The notes: generated by a model not told the origin, from the sequence alone. A DNA stretch of 34,184 nucleotides from Mycobacterium sp. (GCF_025965855.1 NZ_JAOPWB010000126.1:1-34184), one strand, 5' to 3'. Positions 15,725 through 26,880 are shown, numbered from the stretch's first letter. Translations and numbers: made by a program.

Positions 15725-16060
15725 TTAGTGTCCCGCCCGCTGGATGAAGCCGACCTGGTCGGGGCAGTAGTGGTCGATCGAGGCGCCGAGGAACTGGAAC
15801 GCCTGGCCCTCGGTGGTGCCCCTGGGCAGGTTGTGCTGGAGGAAGTTGGCCGACTTGTAGGGGTCGCCGTCCACGCCCCTGCCGATTCGGTCACAGCTGA
15901 TCTTCGCCAGCCACGCGAGCTGGTCCTGCGGGCCGTAAACGCCGAAGCCGTTGACGGTCTGCTTGAACGTGTAGTCGTAGTCGTCGGCCTGCGCGGGCGC
16001 CGCCAGTGCGACAGCGGCGCCCGCCATAGCGATGAGAGAAGCCAGCTTCGAAGCCTTCAT
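15725..16060 (-). CDS. Secreted DUF732-family protein, Rv0559c-like
   Basis: This 111-residue protein has a Sec signal peptide (MKASKLASLIAMAGAAVALA, cleavage predicted after APAQA at about residue 25). The mature domain is of the small DUF732 type: DYTFKQTVNGFGVYGPQDQLAWLAKISCDRIGRG and SIDHYCPDQVGFIQ. The two cysteines of the mature part probably form a disulfide. Function is unknown. Rv0559c in M. tuberculosis is the corresponding secreted protein and also lies next to the Rv0560c methyltransferase. It starts 26 bp after that gene's end, so the two are probably on one transcript and share its inducible promoter. Confidence 0.88.
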   Translation of the reverse strand: MKASKLASLIAMAGAAVALAAPAQADDYDYTFKQTVNGFGVYGPQDQLAWLAKISCDRIGRGVDGDPYKSANFLQHNLPRGTTEGQAFQFLGASIDHYCPDQVGFIQRAGH

Positions 16061-16086
16061 TAGCCGGACTATACGCCTGGCTCGTT

Positions 16087-18115
<2,029 letters not shown>

Positions 18116-18118
18116 CAG

Positions 18119-18124
18119 TATGTT
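18119..18124 (+). promoter_or_regulatory. Candidate leaderless -10 element of grcC1
   Basis: TATGTT lies 6 bases before the grcC1 GTG, inside the 15-bp gap to the menJ start on the other strand. There is no room for a leader on either side, so transcription from here would be leaderless. Confidence 0.35.
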
Positions 18125-18130
18125 TGGTCC

Positions 18131-19138
18131 GTGAGGACTCCGGCGACGGTGGTGGCGGGCATTGACTTCGGGGATGCCGCGTTCGCCGAGACCGTGCGGG
18201 ACGGTGTCGGGCGGATCGAGCAGCTCATGGACACCGAGCTGCGCAGCGCGGACGCGGTGATGACCGACTCGCTGACGTACCTATTCAAGGCCGGCGGCAA
18301 GCGGTTCCGGCCGCTGTTCACCGTGTTGTCCGCGCAGATCGGGCCCAACCCGGCCGCCGGGGAGGTGACGATCGCCGGCGCCGTCATCGAACTCGTGCAC
18401 CTGGCCACGCTCTACCACGACGACGTGATGGATGAGGCGGAGGTGCGCCGCGGCACGCCCACCGCGAATGTGCGCTGGGGCAACAACGTCGCGATCCTGG
18501 CCGGCGACTATCTGTTCGCGACCGCGTCGAGGCTGGTGTCGCGGCTGGGGCCCGAAGCGGTGCGGCTCATCGCCGAGACGTTTGCCCAGCTGGTCACCGG
18601 GCAGATGCGCGAGACCCGCGGCGCCGCGCAAGGGTCGGATCCGGTCGAGCACTACCTGAAGGTGGTGTACGAGAAGACGGCGTGCCTGATCTCCGCGGCG
18701 GGCCAATTCGGCGCGATGTTCTCCGGCGCCGACGCCGACCAGGTGGAGCGGCTGAGCCGCCTGGGCGGCATCGTGGGCACCGCGTTCCAGATCTCCGACG
18801 ACATCATCGACATCGACAGCGACTCCCACGAGTCCGGCAAGCTGCCCGGGACCGATGTCCGCGAAGGGGTGCACACCCTGCCGATGGTGTATGCGCTGCG
18901 AGAGCCGGGGCCCGAGGCGGCGCGGCTGCGCGAGCTGCTGTCCGGGCCCGTCGAGGACGACGCGGCCGTCAACGAGGCTGTGGCGCTGTTGCGGGCGTCA
19001 CCCGGCATGGCCAAGGCCAAGCATTTTCTGGTGCAGCATGCGGCGCAGGCACGCCAGGAGCTGGAACTTTTGCCCGACGTCCCGGGCCGGCGCGCGCTCG
19101 AGACGCTGATCGACTACACGGTGAGCCGGCACGGCTAG
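18131..19138 (+). CDS. grcC1: Polyprenyl diphosphate synthase GrcC1
   Basis: This 335-residue trans-prenyltransferase matches Rv0562 from its start ([10 protein letters not shown]) to its end (DYTVSRHG). Both Asp-rich motifs are intact: the first in [17 protein letters not shown] and the second in [21 protein letters not shown] and the [11 protein letters not shown] region are also present. It elongates allylic diphosphates with isopentenyl diphosphate and probably supplies the side chain of menaquinone. The chain length cannot be read with certainty from the sequence. GTG 18131 is chosen from family length. htpX follows after 82 bp. Confidence 0.92.
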   Translation: MRTPATVVAGIDFGDAAFAETVRDGVGRIEQLMDTELRSADAVMTDSLTYLFKAGGKRFRPLFTVLSAQIGPNPAAGEVTIAGAVIELVHLATLYHDDVMDEAEVRRGTPTANVRWGNNVAILAGDYLFATASRLVSRLGPEAVRLIAETFAQLVTGQMRETRGAAQGSDPVEHYLKVVYEKTACLISAAGQFGAMFSGADADQVERLSRLGGIVGTAFQISDDIIDIDSDSHESGKLPGTDVREGVHTLPMVYALREPGPEAARLRELLSGPVEDDAAVNEAVALLRASPGMAKAKHFLVQHAAQARQELELLPDVPGRRALETLIDYTVSRHG

Positions 19139-19220
19139 TGGCCGTCGCGCGGGTCGCGGAACCCGGAAGGTCATCCCGGGCGTTCAGTTAGCAATTGTTG
19201 ATGCTCGAAGGAGGACATTG

Positions 19221-20081
19221 ATGACCTGGCATCCGCACGCGAACAGGTTGAAGACCTTCGCCCTGTTGGTCGGCATGTCCGCGTTGATCGTGTTTGTCGG
19301 CTCGCTGTTCGGCAGGACGGCGATGTTGATCGCGGTGCTGTTCGCCATCGGCATGAACGTCTACACGTACTACAACAGCGACAAGCTGGCGCTGCGGGCC
19401 ATGCACGCGCAGCCGGTTTCCGAGCTGCAGGCGCCGGTGATGTATAGGATCGTGCGCGAGCTCGCCACGTGCGCCCACCAGCCGATGCCGAGGCTCTACA
19501 TCAGCGACACCAACACGCCCAACGCGTTCGCGACCGGCCGCAACCCGCGCAATGCGGCGGTGTGCTGCACCACCGGCATCCTGGGTCTCCTCAACGAGCG
19601 CGAGCTGCGCGCCGTGCTGGGGCACGAGCTTTCGCACGTCTACAACCGCGACATCCTGATCTCCTGCGTCGCCGGGGCGATGGCGTCGGTGATCACCGCG
19701 CTGGCCAACATGGCCATGTGGGCCGGCATGTTCGGCGGCAACCGCGACGGCGACAATCCCTTTGCGCTGCTGCTGGTTTCGTTGCTGGGCCCGATCGCCG
19801 CCACCGTGGTCCGGCTGGCGGTGTCCCGGTCGCGCGAGTACCAGGCCGACGAGTCGGGCGCCGTGCTGACCGGGGATCCGCTGGCTTTGGCGTCGGCGCT
19901 GCGCAAGATCTCGGGAGGAATCCAGGCGGCGCCGCTGCCGCCCGAGCCGCAGCTGGCCAGCCAGGCGCACCTGATGATCGCCAACCCGTTCCGGGCGGGC
20001 GAGCGGATCGGATCGATGTTCTCGACGCACCCTCCGATCGAGGACCGTATCCGCCGCCTGGAGGAGATGGCGCGGGGTTAG
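19221..20081 (+). CDS. htpX: Membrane metalloprotease HtpX
   Basis: This 286-residue M48B protease degrades damaged inner-membrane proteins. The zinc site is [13 protein letters not shown] (HExxH), with the third ligand Glu in [12 protein letters not shown]. Two N-terminal transmembrane helices (about 10-50) precede the catalytic domain, and a further hydrophobic pair (about 145-200) lies between HExxH and the REYQADE motif. A GAAGGAGG ribosome site precedes ATG 19221 with good spacing; a TTG codon directly before it is not needed. Length equals M. tuberculosis HtpX (Rv0563). It is convergent with the SulP gene. Confidence 0.95.
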   Translation: MTWHPHANRLKTFALLVGMSALIVFVGSLFGRTAMLIAVLFAIGMNVYTYYNSDKLALRAMHAQPVSELQAPVMYRIVRELATCAHQPMPRLYISDTNTPNAFATGRNPRNAAVCCTTGILGLLNERELRAVLGHELSHVYNRDILISCVAGAMASVITALANMAMWAGMFGGNRDGDNPFALLLVSLLGPIAATVVRLAVSRSREYQADESGAVLTGDPLALASALRKISGGIQAAPLPPEPQLASQAHLMIANPFRAGERIGSMFSTHPPIEDRIRRLEEMARG

Positions 20082-20099
20082 AAGGCGGCTCACCTGTTC

Positions 20100-20157
20100 G
20101 CGGGCGTAACGTCACTGCCAAATATCGCGCTCGAAATCGCAGCCCCGTTACGCCCGC
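20100..20157. terminator. Inverted repeat between convergent htpX and sulP
   Basis: Perfect 12-base arms GCGGGCGTAACG (20100-20111) and CGTTACGCCCGC (20146-20157) flank a 34-base loop. It lies exactly between the two convergent stop codons and is a likely bidirectional terminator without a U-run. The GCGTAAC core recurs in the hairpin at 24536-24595. Confidence 0.6.
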
Positions 20158-20169
20158 GGCAGCCGCCAA

Positions 20170-21726
20170 TCAAGCAGCGGCCTCGGGCCTTTCGCGTTCG
20201 GCTAGATCGCTTGCCAGCCGACGGGCGAGGTGACCCGTCTCGAGCATCCCCCGGATCTCGACCGTGCCGCCGGTGGCCTCGAACTGGCGCTGCCAGTCGC
20301 TAATCGCTTGCTGCGCCGCGTGATCGAGGTAATTGACCGAAAGGTCCACCGTCACGGCCTTCCCGGCGGGGATGGACGCCAGCACGCGCGTCAGCCGGGG
20401 CAGGGCAAGGAAGGTGCACGCCGGCCCCTCGATCACCACCCGCCAGTGGTCTCCGACGGGCTTGGCTTCGACCCTGGCCCAGATCACCCGCCATCCGGTC
20501 AGTGCGATCGCCAGGGCGAGTCCGATCATCACGCCGTGCAGCAGGTTGAGGAAGACGACGCTGACCGCGGTCACCACGTAGACGGCGAGATCCCCCTGCT
20601 TCATTGCCGTTTCGATGTGCGCCGGCTTCAGCAACTGAATGCCGATGACCATCAGCAGGCCGGCCAGCGCCGCGGTCGGGATTTCTTCGACCAGCTCCGC
20701 GAATGGAACCGTGAACAGCAGGATCCACACACCATGCATGATCGAGGAGGTTCGGGATTTTGCGCCCGCGTTGACATTGGTTGAGCTGCGGACGATTACA
20801 CCGGTGATCGGCAGCCCGCCGATGGCCCCCGACACCACGTTTGCCGTGCCCTGCCCGATCAATTCGCGGTTGAAGTCAGTGCGTGGGCCGTTCTGCATCC
20901 TGTCCACCGAAACCGCCGACAGCAGGCTTTCGACGCTGGCGATGAGCGTGACGGTAATCACCCCGATTGCCACCGCACCCCAGTTGCCGTGCGGGACATC
21001 GGGCAGCCGCAGCGCATTCAGCGGTGACTCGTCGATCTCGATCCGCCGCACGTGGAACGGGAAGACCAGCGAGATAACCGTCACAGCAACGATGGCTACC
21101 AGTGGGCCCGGAATGAAGCGCAAGCGAGCCGGAACCCAGCGCCAGGCGATCAAAATGACGATCACCAGCGCGCCCAACAGCACTCCGGGCCGATGCGCGC
21201 CGATGATTTGACCCGGCAGGCCGATGAGGTTGTGCCAGGCCGTGCTTTTGGATTTTCCGCCCAGCAATACGTGCGCTTGTTGCAACGCGATCGTGATCCC
21301 GATGCCGGCCAGCATGGCATGCACGACGACCGGTGAGATCGCCAGCGCCGCTCGCGCGACACGGCTCAGTCCCAACAGAACTTGTAGCACGCCCGCGGCG
21401 GCAGTGATCAAACACGTCACGCCCCAACCGAAATCGGAGATAAGATCGGCGACCACGACCGTTAAACCGGCCGCGGGACCGCTGACCTGCAGCGGTGATC
21501 CGCCGATGGCTCCGGCGATGATTCCCCCCACGATCGCGGCGGTCAGCCCGGCCAGCACCGGCGCGTTCGACGCGATGGCGATTCCCAGGGACAACGGAAG
21601 TGCGACCAGGAATACCACGAGCGACGAGGGCAAGTCGTGCCGGACAACGGATCGTATCCGGTCCAGTCCTAATCCCTTGCGGCCCTGGTCAACCCCTTGA
21701 TCGTCGAGCTGTTCGATGTCTTGCAT
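20170..21726 (-). CDS. SulP-family anion permease with C-terminal STAS domain
   Basis: This 518-residue inner-membrane transporter has a SulP membrane domain (about residues 28-405) beginning RHDLPSSLVVFLVALPLSLGIAIASNAP and containing the family segments GSPLQVSGPAAGLTVVV, VVHAMLAGIGITIALQQ, GGLPITGVIVRSSTNVNAGAKSR and TAALAGLLMVIGIQLL. A STAS domain (about 425-505) with VTVDLSVNYLDHAAQQAI follows. There is no fused carbonic anhydrase. Substrates of the family include sulfate, bicarbonate and dicarboxylates, and this one is not predictable. GGGAA stands 7 bases before ATG 21726. I recall no SulP gene between htpX and gpsA in M. tuberculosis, so it is an insertion or a retained ancestral gene. 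Confidence 0.88.
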   Translation of the reverse strand: MQDIEQLDDQGVDQGRKGLGLDRIRSVVRHDLPSSLVVFLVALPLSLGIAIASNAPVLAGLTAAIVGGIIAGAIGGSPLQVSGPAAGLTVVVADLISDFGWGVTCLITAAAGVLQVLLGLSRVARAALAISPVVVHAMLAGIGITIALQQAHVLLGGKSKSTAWHNLIGLPGQIIGAHRPGVLLGALVIVILIAWRWVPARLRFIPGPLVAIVAVTVISLVFPFHVRRIEIDESPLNALRLPDVPHGNWGAVAIGVITVTLIASVESLLSAVSVDRMQNGPRTDFNRELIGQGTANVVSGAIGGLPITGVIVRSSTNVNAGAKSRTSSIMHGVWILLFTVPFAELVEEIPTAALAGLLMVIGIQLLKPAHIETAMKQGDLAVYVVTAVSVVFLNLLHGVMIGLALAIALTGWRVIWARVEAKPVGDHWRVVIEGPACTFLALPRLTRVLASIPAGKAVTVDLSVNYLDHAAQQAISDWQRQFEATGGTVEIRGMLETGHLARRLASDLAERERPEAAA

Positions 21727-21953
21727 CGGTCGCTTCCCTCGTTAGGTGTTAGCGGGGAAAGTCCGAGCCCCGTATTACGCTTGGCTACGTCGGCGTAGCT
21801 CGTTGGCGCACAGGCGATTACAACTACGCCAATCGGCCGTCAGGGCCTGGCCGCCTTGTTCGACGTTATTGGGGTGGCAAAGTGCGGTCAAGCCGACCGC
21901 GCGGGCGCATATCGAATGCAAATAATTTCGTTACGAGTTGTTTGGTTGACTAT
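21727..21953. other. Intergenic region upstream of sulP, downstream of gpsA
   Basis: No gene is visible. It holds a small hairpin GCTACG-tcgg-CGTAGC (21784-21799) and AT-richer DNA near 21910-21950. It must contain the sulP promoter and the gpsA transcript end; I cannot place either precisely. Confidence 0.5.
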
Positions 21954-22979
21954 TCAGAAGCCCGAGCCGTGCACCTCGTGCCCGGGAACCTCGGCGGCCA
22001 GGCCCCGATAGGCCTCCTCCACGGTCGAGCCGTGGTTGATCACCGCGTCGACCTCGCGGGCTATCGGCATGTTCAGGCCGAACTCGTTGGCGAACTCCAT
22101 GATCACGCTGGCGGCCTTGACGCCCTCGGCGACCTGGTTCATCGAGGCGATGATCTCGTCGATCGGCTTCCCGGCGCCCAATTGCTCACCCACGTGGCGG
22201 TTGCGGCTGCGCTGGCTGGTGCAGGTGACGATGAGGTCGCCCAGGCCGGCCAGGCCGGGAAACGTGTCGGGACTGCCGCCCACGGCCACGCCTAGTTTCG
22301 TCATCTCGCGCAGCGCGCGGGCGATCACCAGTGCGCGGGTGTTTTCGCCGAGGCCCGCCGAGTAGCCCATCCCGACGGCGATGGCGTAGACGTTCTTCAG
22401 CGCCCCGGCCATCTCCACCCCGATGACGTCGTCGGTGGTGTACACGCGGAAGCGCCGGGTGCGGAACAACCCGGACAGCCGGGTCGCCAGGTGCTGGTCG
22501 GGCATGGCCAGCACCGCCGCGGCCGCGTAGCCCTCGCCGACCTCGCGCGCGATGTTCGGCCCCGCCAGGATGCCCGCCGGGTGACCGGGCAGCAGCTCCT
22601 CGATGATCTGCGACATCCGCATGTTGGTGTCCTGCTCGAGCCCCTTGACCAAGGACACGACCGGCACCCATGGCCTCAGTTCCCTGGCCAGTTCGGTGAG
22701 TACACCGCGGAAGCCGTGCGAGGGCACGCCCATGACCACGACGTCGGCGCTGTTGGCGGCTTCCGCGAAGTCGGTGGTGGCGCGAAGCGTGTCGCTCAGG
22801 ACGACGTCGTTGCCGAGATACCGGGTGTTGCGGTGATCCTCGTTGATGTCCTTGGCGGTCTCCTCGGAGCGCACCCACTGCAACGTCGGCCCGCGCCGCG
22901 CGCAGATCGACGCCACTGTGGTTCCCCAGGAACCGCCACCGAGGACAACGACACAGGGTTCGCGCTTCTCAGCTGCCAT
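21954..22979 (-). CDS. gpsA: NAD(P)H-dependent glycerol-3-phosphate dehydrogenase
   Basis: This 341-residue cytosolic enzyme reduces dihydroxyacetone phosphate to sn-glycerol-3-phosphate for phospholipid synthesis. It has the N-terminal dinucleotide fold VVVLGGGSWGTTVASICARRG, the NPT-like NTRYLGNDVVLSD region, VMGVPSHGFRGVL, SLVKGLEQDTN, LAGPNIAREVGEGYAAAAV, the catalytic Lys region GALKNVYAIAVGMGYSAGLGENTRAL and GLAGLGDLIVTCTSQRSRN. The order monooxygenase-gpsA matches Rv0565c-Rv0564c. It lies 41 bp after the monooxygenase gene and is probably co-transcribed with it. Confidence 0.95.
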   Translation of the reverse strand: MAAEKREPCVVVLGGGSWGTTVASICARRGPTLQWVRSEETAKDINEDHRNTRYLGNDVVLSDTLRATTDFAEAANSADVVVMGVPSHGFRGVLTELARELRPWVPVVSLVKGLEQDTNMRMSQIIEELLPGHPAGILAGPNIAREVGEGYAAAAVLAMPDQHLATRLSGLFRTRRFRVYTTDDVIGVEMAGALKNVYAIAVGMGYSAGLGENTRALVIARALREMTKLGVAVGGSPDTFPGLAGLGDLIVTCTSQRSRNRHVGEQLGAGKPIDEIIASMNQVAEGVKAASVIMEFANEFGLNMPIAREVDAVINHGSTVEEAYRGLAAEVPGHEVHGSGF

Positions 22980-23020
22980 GTCGATCAGCGTATTGCCGAC
23001 ATCGGAGATTTAGAAGGAGT

Positions 23021-24508
23021 TCACCCGACGAGCGGTGCCCGGTCGGCCACCCGGCCGAACACCATCGACTCCTCGATGCGGTCGAACCGGTAGTCGATGG
23101 CATCGGCCAGGTAGTTCTGCCGCACATTCCACGGCCGCCTGGTGCCCGACTTGGGCAGCGCGTGGCCCGACCGCTTCACATAGTTGGCCTGAATGTCCCA
23201 CGACGGCTTGACGTCCATCGGTTCGTTACCCCGGTGCGGGTAAGCATACGTGTAGCCGTGGGAAGCCATGTGTGCCAGGAGTTTTGCCGTTGCCCGCGCG
23301 GTGATGTCGGCCCGCAGCGTCCAAGACGCTTTTGTGTAACCCACACACCAGAACAGGTTGGGCACGTCTTCGAGCATGTGCGCCTTGTAGACGAAGCGGT
23401 CGCGGTGATCGATCTCTTCGCCGTCCATGCTGATGGTGGCCCCGCCCAGCGCCTGCAACTGCAGGCCGGTCGCGGTGACGATGATGTCGGCGTCGAGGTG
23501 TTCGCCGGATTCGAGCGCGATGCCGGTGGCGTCGAAGTGGTCGATGTGGTCGGTGACAACTGCGGCGCTGCCGTCGCTGACAGCGTTGTAGAAGTCGGCG
23601 TCGGGGATCAGGCACATCCGCTGGTCCCACGGGTTGTACCGCGGCCTGAAGTGGATGTCGACGTCATAGCCGTCGGGCAGGTTCTTGATCGCCACCTGCC
23701 GCAGCATCCACCGCACGAGACCCGGTGCCTTGCTGGACAGGTAAACGAACACCGCCTCGGTCAGTGCGGTGTACATCCGGATCACCAGGTGAGCGGCCCT
23801 GCGGGGCAGCAGTTTACGAGCCACGGCGGCGACCTTGCCGTATTTGGACGCCGAGACCAGATACGTCGGCGAGCGCTGCAGCATGGTCACTGTTCCGGCG
23901 CGTTCGGCCAGCGATGGGATCAGCGTGACGGCGGTGGCGCCGCTGCCGATGACGACGATCTTCTTGGCGGTGGAGTCCAGGTCGTCGGGCCAGCGCTGCG
24001 GATGCACGACGGTGCCGTCGAACCGCTCGATGCCGGGGAACTCGGGGGTGTAGCCGTCGTCGTAGTTGTAGTAGCCGCTGGCGAAGAACACGAACCGGCC
24101 GCGCAATGTCTTGCTGGCGCCGCCTTGTTCGACGGTGACCGTCCAGGTGTCGGTGGACGAATCCCAATCCGCCGCGCGGACATGGCTGTTGAACTCGATG
24201 TGGCGGTCGATGCCGTACTTGCGTGCGGTGGCGGTGAGGTATTCGCGGATGTGGTCGCCGTCGGCCACGCCCTCCCTGCGGGTCCACGGCTCGAACGGAA
24301 ACGACAGCGTGAACATGCTGCTGTCGGACCGAACGCCGGGGTAGCGGAACAGATCCCAGGTGCCGCCGATCTGCGCGCGCCGCTCCAGGATGGTGTATGT
24401 CGCGCCGGGATTGCGTTCGGTGATCCGATAGGCCGCGTCGATGCCGGAGATGCCCGCGCCGATGATGATGACGTCGAAGCGGTCGTCCTGTTGCGGAGTC
24501 GCCGTCAT
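23021..24508 (-). CDS. Baeyer-Villiger-type flavin monooxygenase, Rv0565c-like
   Basis: This 495-residue FAD/NADPH enzyme carries the BVMO hallmarks: FAD motif IIIGAGISGIDAAYRI, GGTWDLFRYPGVRSDS, the fingerprint FDGTVVHPQRWP (FxGxxxHxxxWP) and the NADPH motif IVVIGSGATAVTLIPSLAE. It would insert oxygen beside a ketone or oxidise a heteroatom; M. tuberculosis Rv0565c has been linked to activation of the prodrug ethionamide. I chose ATG 24508 (MTATPQQDDRFDVIIIG), which puts the FAD motif at the usual distance from the N-terminus; the open frame upstream runs through a repeat hairpin and is not coding. Confidence 0.92.
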   Translation of the reverse strand: MTATPQQDDRFDVIIIGAGISGIDAAYRITERNPGATYTILERRAQIGGTWDLFRYPGVRSDSSMFTLSFPFEPWTRREGVADGDHIREYLTATARKYGIDRHIEFNSHVRAADWDSSTDTWTVTVEQGGASKTLRGRFVFFASGYYNYDDGYTPEFPGIERFDGTVVHPQRWPDDLDSTAKKIVVIGSGATAVTLIPSLAERAGTVTMLQRSPTYLVSASKYGKVAAVARKLLPRRAAHLVIRMYTALTEAVFVYLSSKAPGLVRWMLRQVAIKNLPDGYDVDIHFRPRYNPWDQRMCLIPDADFYNAVSDGSAAVVTDHIDHFDATGIALESGEHLDADIIVTATGLQLQALGGATISMDGEEIDHRDRFVYKAHMLEDVPNLFWCVGYTKASWTLRADITARATAKLLAHMASHGYTYAYPHRGNEPMDVKPSWDIQANYVKRSGHALPKSGTRRPWNVRQNYLADAIDYRFDRIEESMVFGRVADRAPLVG

Positions 24509-24535
24509 CCTGAACTTCGCTTCGAAAACGAACGC

Positions 24536-24595
24536 CGCGAGCGTAACACCACGGCGAAAAACGGCGCGGAATTTCGCCGTGGCGTTACGCTCGCG
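24536..24595. repeat. 24-bp inverted repeat (GCGAGCGTAAC type) after the YajQ gene
   Basis: Two 24-base arms (24536-24559 and 24572-24595) pair with a single G/T-type mismatch around a 12-base loop; each arm starts CGCGAGCGTAAC. It lies just downstream of the YajQ-family gene and upstream of the monooxygenase, so it probably ends the first transcript. Its core resembles the repeat at 20100-20157. Confidence 0.7.
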
Positions 24596-24617
24596 GAGCC
24601 GACGGGGGCGTGCATAG

Positions 24618-25109
24618 CTACCGATAGTTGACGAACTGCAGCGCCACGTCCAGGTCGGCATTCCTCAGGAGCCCTTGGACGGCCTGCAGGTCGTCGCGCT
24701 TCTTGCTGCTGACACGGACCTCGTCGCCCTGGATTTGGGTCTTGACGTTCTTGGGCCCCTCGTCGCGGATGAGCTTGGTGATCTTCTTGGCGTTCTCGCT
24801 GTCGATGCCCTGCTTGAGGGCGCCGGCGACCTTGTAGGTCTTGCCGGAGGCCTGCGGTTCGCCGGCGTCGAAGGCCTTCATCGAGATGTCGCGGCGGATC
24901 AGCTTCTCCTTGAAGACGTCGACGGCGGCCTTGACGCGCTCCTCGGTGGACGACGTCAGCTCGATGGCCTCGTCGCCCTTCCACGCGATTTTGGTATCGG
25001 TGCCGCGGAAGTCGAAGCGGGTGGCCAGCTCCTTGGCGGCCTGGTTGAGCGCGTTGTCGACCTCTTGCCGATCGACCTTGCTGACGATGTCGAACGATGA
25101 GTCGGCCAT
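24618..25109 (-). CDS. YajQ-family nucleotide-binding protein, Rv0566c-like
   Basis: This 163-residue protein is a compact two-domain YajQ. It starts [23 protein letters not shown], continues with [48 protein letters not shown] and [31 protein letters not shown], and ends [33 protein letters not shown]; all are signature segments. Family members bind nucleotides (cyclic di-GMP in some Gram-negatives) and RNA; the mycobacterial role is unclear. The ATG at 25109 has an AAAGGGA ribosome site; the open frame upstream of it is antisense to tRNA-Tyr and not coding. Confidence 0.93.
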   Translation of the reverse strand: MADSSFDIVSKVDRQEVDNALNQAAKELATRFDFRGTDTKIAWKGDEAIELTSSTEERVKAAVDVFKEKLIRRDISMKAFDAGEPQASGKTYKVAGALKQGIDSENAKKITKLIRDEGPKNVKTQIQGDEVRVSSKKRDDLQAVQGLLRNADLDVALQFVNYR

Positions 25110-25177
25110 TCGATCCGTCCCTTTCGTCTGGTTAGCCGTTTGTGCCTTGTCTACCCGCTCGTTGTACCCTGTCTGGC

Positions 25178-25263
25178 GGCAGGTTGCCCGAGCGGCCAAT
25201 GGGAGCGGACTGTAAATCCGTCGGCTTATGCCTACACTGGTTCGAATCCAGTACCTGCCACCA
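25178..25263 (+). tRNA. tRNA-Tyr (anticodon GTA), CCA encoded
   Basis: The acceptor stem GGCAGGT/ACCTGCC is perfect, with discriminator A and an encoded CCA (25261-25263). The anticodon GTA is at 25212-25214 in the loop ACTGTAAAT, followed by a long class II variable arm and the T-arm ACTGGTTCGAATCCAGT. It is intact. It matches the tRNA-Tyr position after the YajQ gene and is the likely insertion site of the integrase-bearing element that starts right after it. Confidence 0.97.
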
Positions 25264-25305
25264 AGGTCAGAGGCTGTTTTGGTCTCTGGCTTCGCTTTTG
25301 AGTGC

Positions 25306-25338
25306 GCCCGAGTTGTCACGTTTTGTCACAACTCGGGC
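25306..25338. repeat. Perfect 11-bp hairpin just after tRNA-Tyr
   Basis: GCCCGAGTTGT (25306-25316) pairs with ACAACTCGGGC (25328-25338) around an 11-base loop. It lies 42 bp after the tRNA end. It may terminate the tRNA transcript or be an integrase arm site; position alone does not decide. Confidence 0.5.
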
Positions 25339-25472
25339 GAAACTTGCTGCACACGGGCACGCCAGGACGCTGGAAATCATCCGTGTCAACGGTGTCGTGC
25401 GTAACGGGACTCGATCGGTTATCCGGTCAGCTGGCAAGTGGTGGCGCCGATGGACGCCCCTACTTATTTGCA

Positions 25473-25494
25473 GCCGCCAGGCTTGCCTGGCGGC
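25473..25494 (-). terminator. Hairpin terminator of the integrase gene
   Basis: GCCGCCAGGC (25473-25482) and GCCTGGCGGC (25485-25494) form a perfect 10-bp stem with a two-base loop, starting 5 bases past the integrase stop codon. No U-run follows, as is common for mycobacterial terminators. Confidence 0.6.
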
Positions 25495-25499
25495 GGTTC

Positions 25500-26686
25500 T
25501 CAGGAACGTCGCGACTGACCCACGACGCTGTTGAAGCTCTGCGCGGCAAGCGTCAGCGCCTCGGGCTGTGAGTGCACATAGGTGGCCATCGTGAAGGCCT
25601 TCGAAGCGTGCCCGAGCCAAGCGGAAATCATTGCGATCGGCACATCTTGCAAGTGCATCAGCGTCCCGCAGGTGTGCCGGGCGTCGCGCAACCGAATGTG
25701 ACGGACCCCGGCGGCCTTGAGCATCCGCGCCCACCGTGATGTAAGCGCGTGCGGACTCAGCGCCGCACTCATCCACGACAACGTATCCGCTCGCTTCGTA
25801 CTCCTCGCCGAGCGCCAAGCGGTCGGCAGCCTGGATAGCCCGGGCGGCCCGCAATGCAGCGGCTAGGTGGTCAGGTATGGGGAGGGTCCGGCGACTTGCG
25901 CGGGATTTCGGGGTGTCCTCGACGAGGTGCTTACCAAACCGGAGCCGCGTCGACGAGATCTGCAGCGTCCGCCCCGTCAGGTCGATGTCGCTCCACCCTA
26001 GGCCTGCCACTTCGCCGCGGCGTAGCCCGGTAAGCGCAAGCTGCCATGCGATCCCGTATCGGTCGCCGTCGATATGAGCGAGAACCGCTCGGAGCTCGGA
26101 TGGGGCGAATGTGTCTGGAGGGTTTCGGATCCGCAGGTATGCGGTCGACCAGCTCGGCGACGTTACGCACCACATGCCCTTGCCTCATCTGATCCCTCAG
26201 CACCGACGTGAGTAGGCCCAACATGTAGTTCACAGATCGCGGTGACCACGACTTGCGCGACTTGCCGGTGGGAGAGGCTAAGCCGCCGGCACGCAGAGCT
26301 GTGACGAGATCGTCGATGTGCCGCTTGCTCAGCTTCTGCACTGCGACCTCACCAAGTTCGGCGAGTGCGGGCGCGAGGTTTACCCGATGTCCGTGAAGCG
26401 TCGAAGGTTTGAGTCCGTGCTTGGAAGCCAGCCAGTCCTCGCACGCTTGGGCGAGCGTGATTTCTGATGGATGCACATATGTGCCCTTGGCGACATCGCC
26501 ACGTACAGCATCCAGCGCTGCCCGAGCCTCTCGCTCCGTCTTGTACCGCTTCCGCAGCTGCTTGCGCCTACCGTCGACCACGCCCACGTCGACGATGAGC
26601 TGATAACGAACAACGGGGCGACCGCCATCTCGTGCGGCGAGCTCGACCCGTTTGATCTGCGGCGGCAGCTGGCGACGTTCAGCCAT
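25500..26686 (-). pseudogene. Tyrosine-family phage integrase with two frameshifts
   Basis: The gene starts at ATG 26686 (MAERRQLPPQIKRVEL) and ends at TGA 25500. The arm-binding and core-binding domains (KRYKTEREARAALDAV, LAQACEDWLASKHGLKPSTLHGHR) are in one frame to about 26122. The catalytic domain start (FAPSELRAVLAHIDGDRYGIAWQLALTGLRRGEVAGL, with the first catalytic Arg) is in a second frame to about 25765. The rest (IRLRDARHTCGTLM, AWLGHASKAF, nucleophile Tyr in TYVHSQ) is in a third. Removing one base at each junction restores 394 residues. The box II His is Arg here (RDARH). As given the protein is broken, so the element should be immobile. Confidence 0.88.
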
Positions 26687-26719
26687 GGCGATCTACTCAG
26701 TCTGCGTTCAGTTGAGGGA

Positions 26720-26875
26720 TCACGATGCCGCCTCAGTGTGGGCAGCGATGAAACGCTCGATCTCTGTGGACGCCACCCGGCGCGATCCGCCGATCTGGAC
26801 CCATCTAAGTTGGCCGGCGTCGAAGAGACGATAGACGGAAGAACGCGAGATGCTCAGCACCTCAGCCGCTTCCAC
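26720..26875 (-). CDS. Small excisionase / MerR-like helix-turn-helix protein
   Basis: This 51-residue protein has the excisionase-type winged helix: EAAEVLSISRSSVYRLFDAG forms the helix-turn-helix, and QLRWVQIGGSRRVASTEIERFI the wing and second helix. GTG 26875 is the first start in frame, but family members usually have some residues before this, so the N-terminus may be eroded. It ends 33 bp before the integrase start on the same strand, the usual excisionase-integrase arrangement, where it directs excision or regulates the integrase. Confidence 0.75.
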   Translation of the reverse strand: MEAAEVLSISRSSVYRLFDAGQLRWVQIGGSRRVASTEIERFIAAHTEAAS

Positions 26876-26880
26876 GATAG

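Noticed and set aside
23162..24631. 489-codon open frame on the plus strand
   Set aside because: Antisense to the BVMO gene; the real gene has the FAD, NADPH and BVMO fingerprints.
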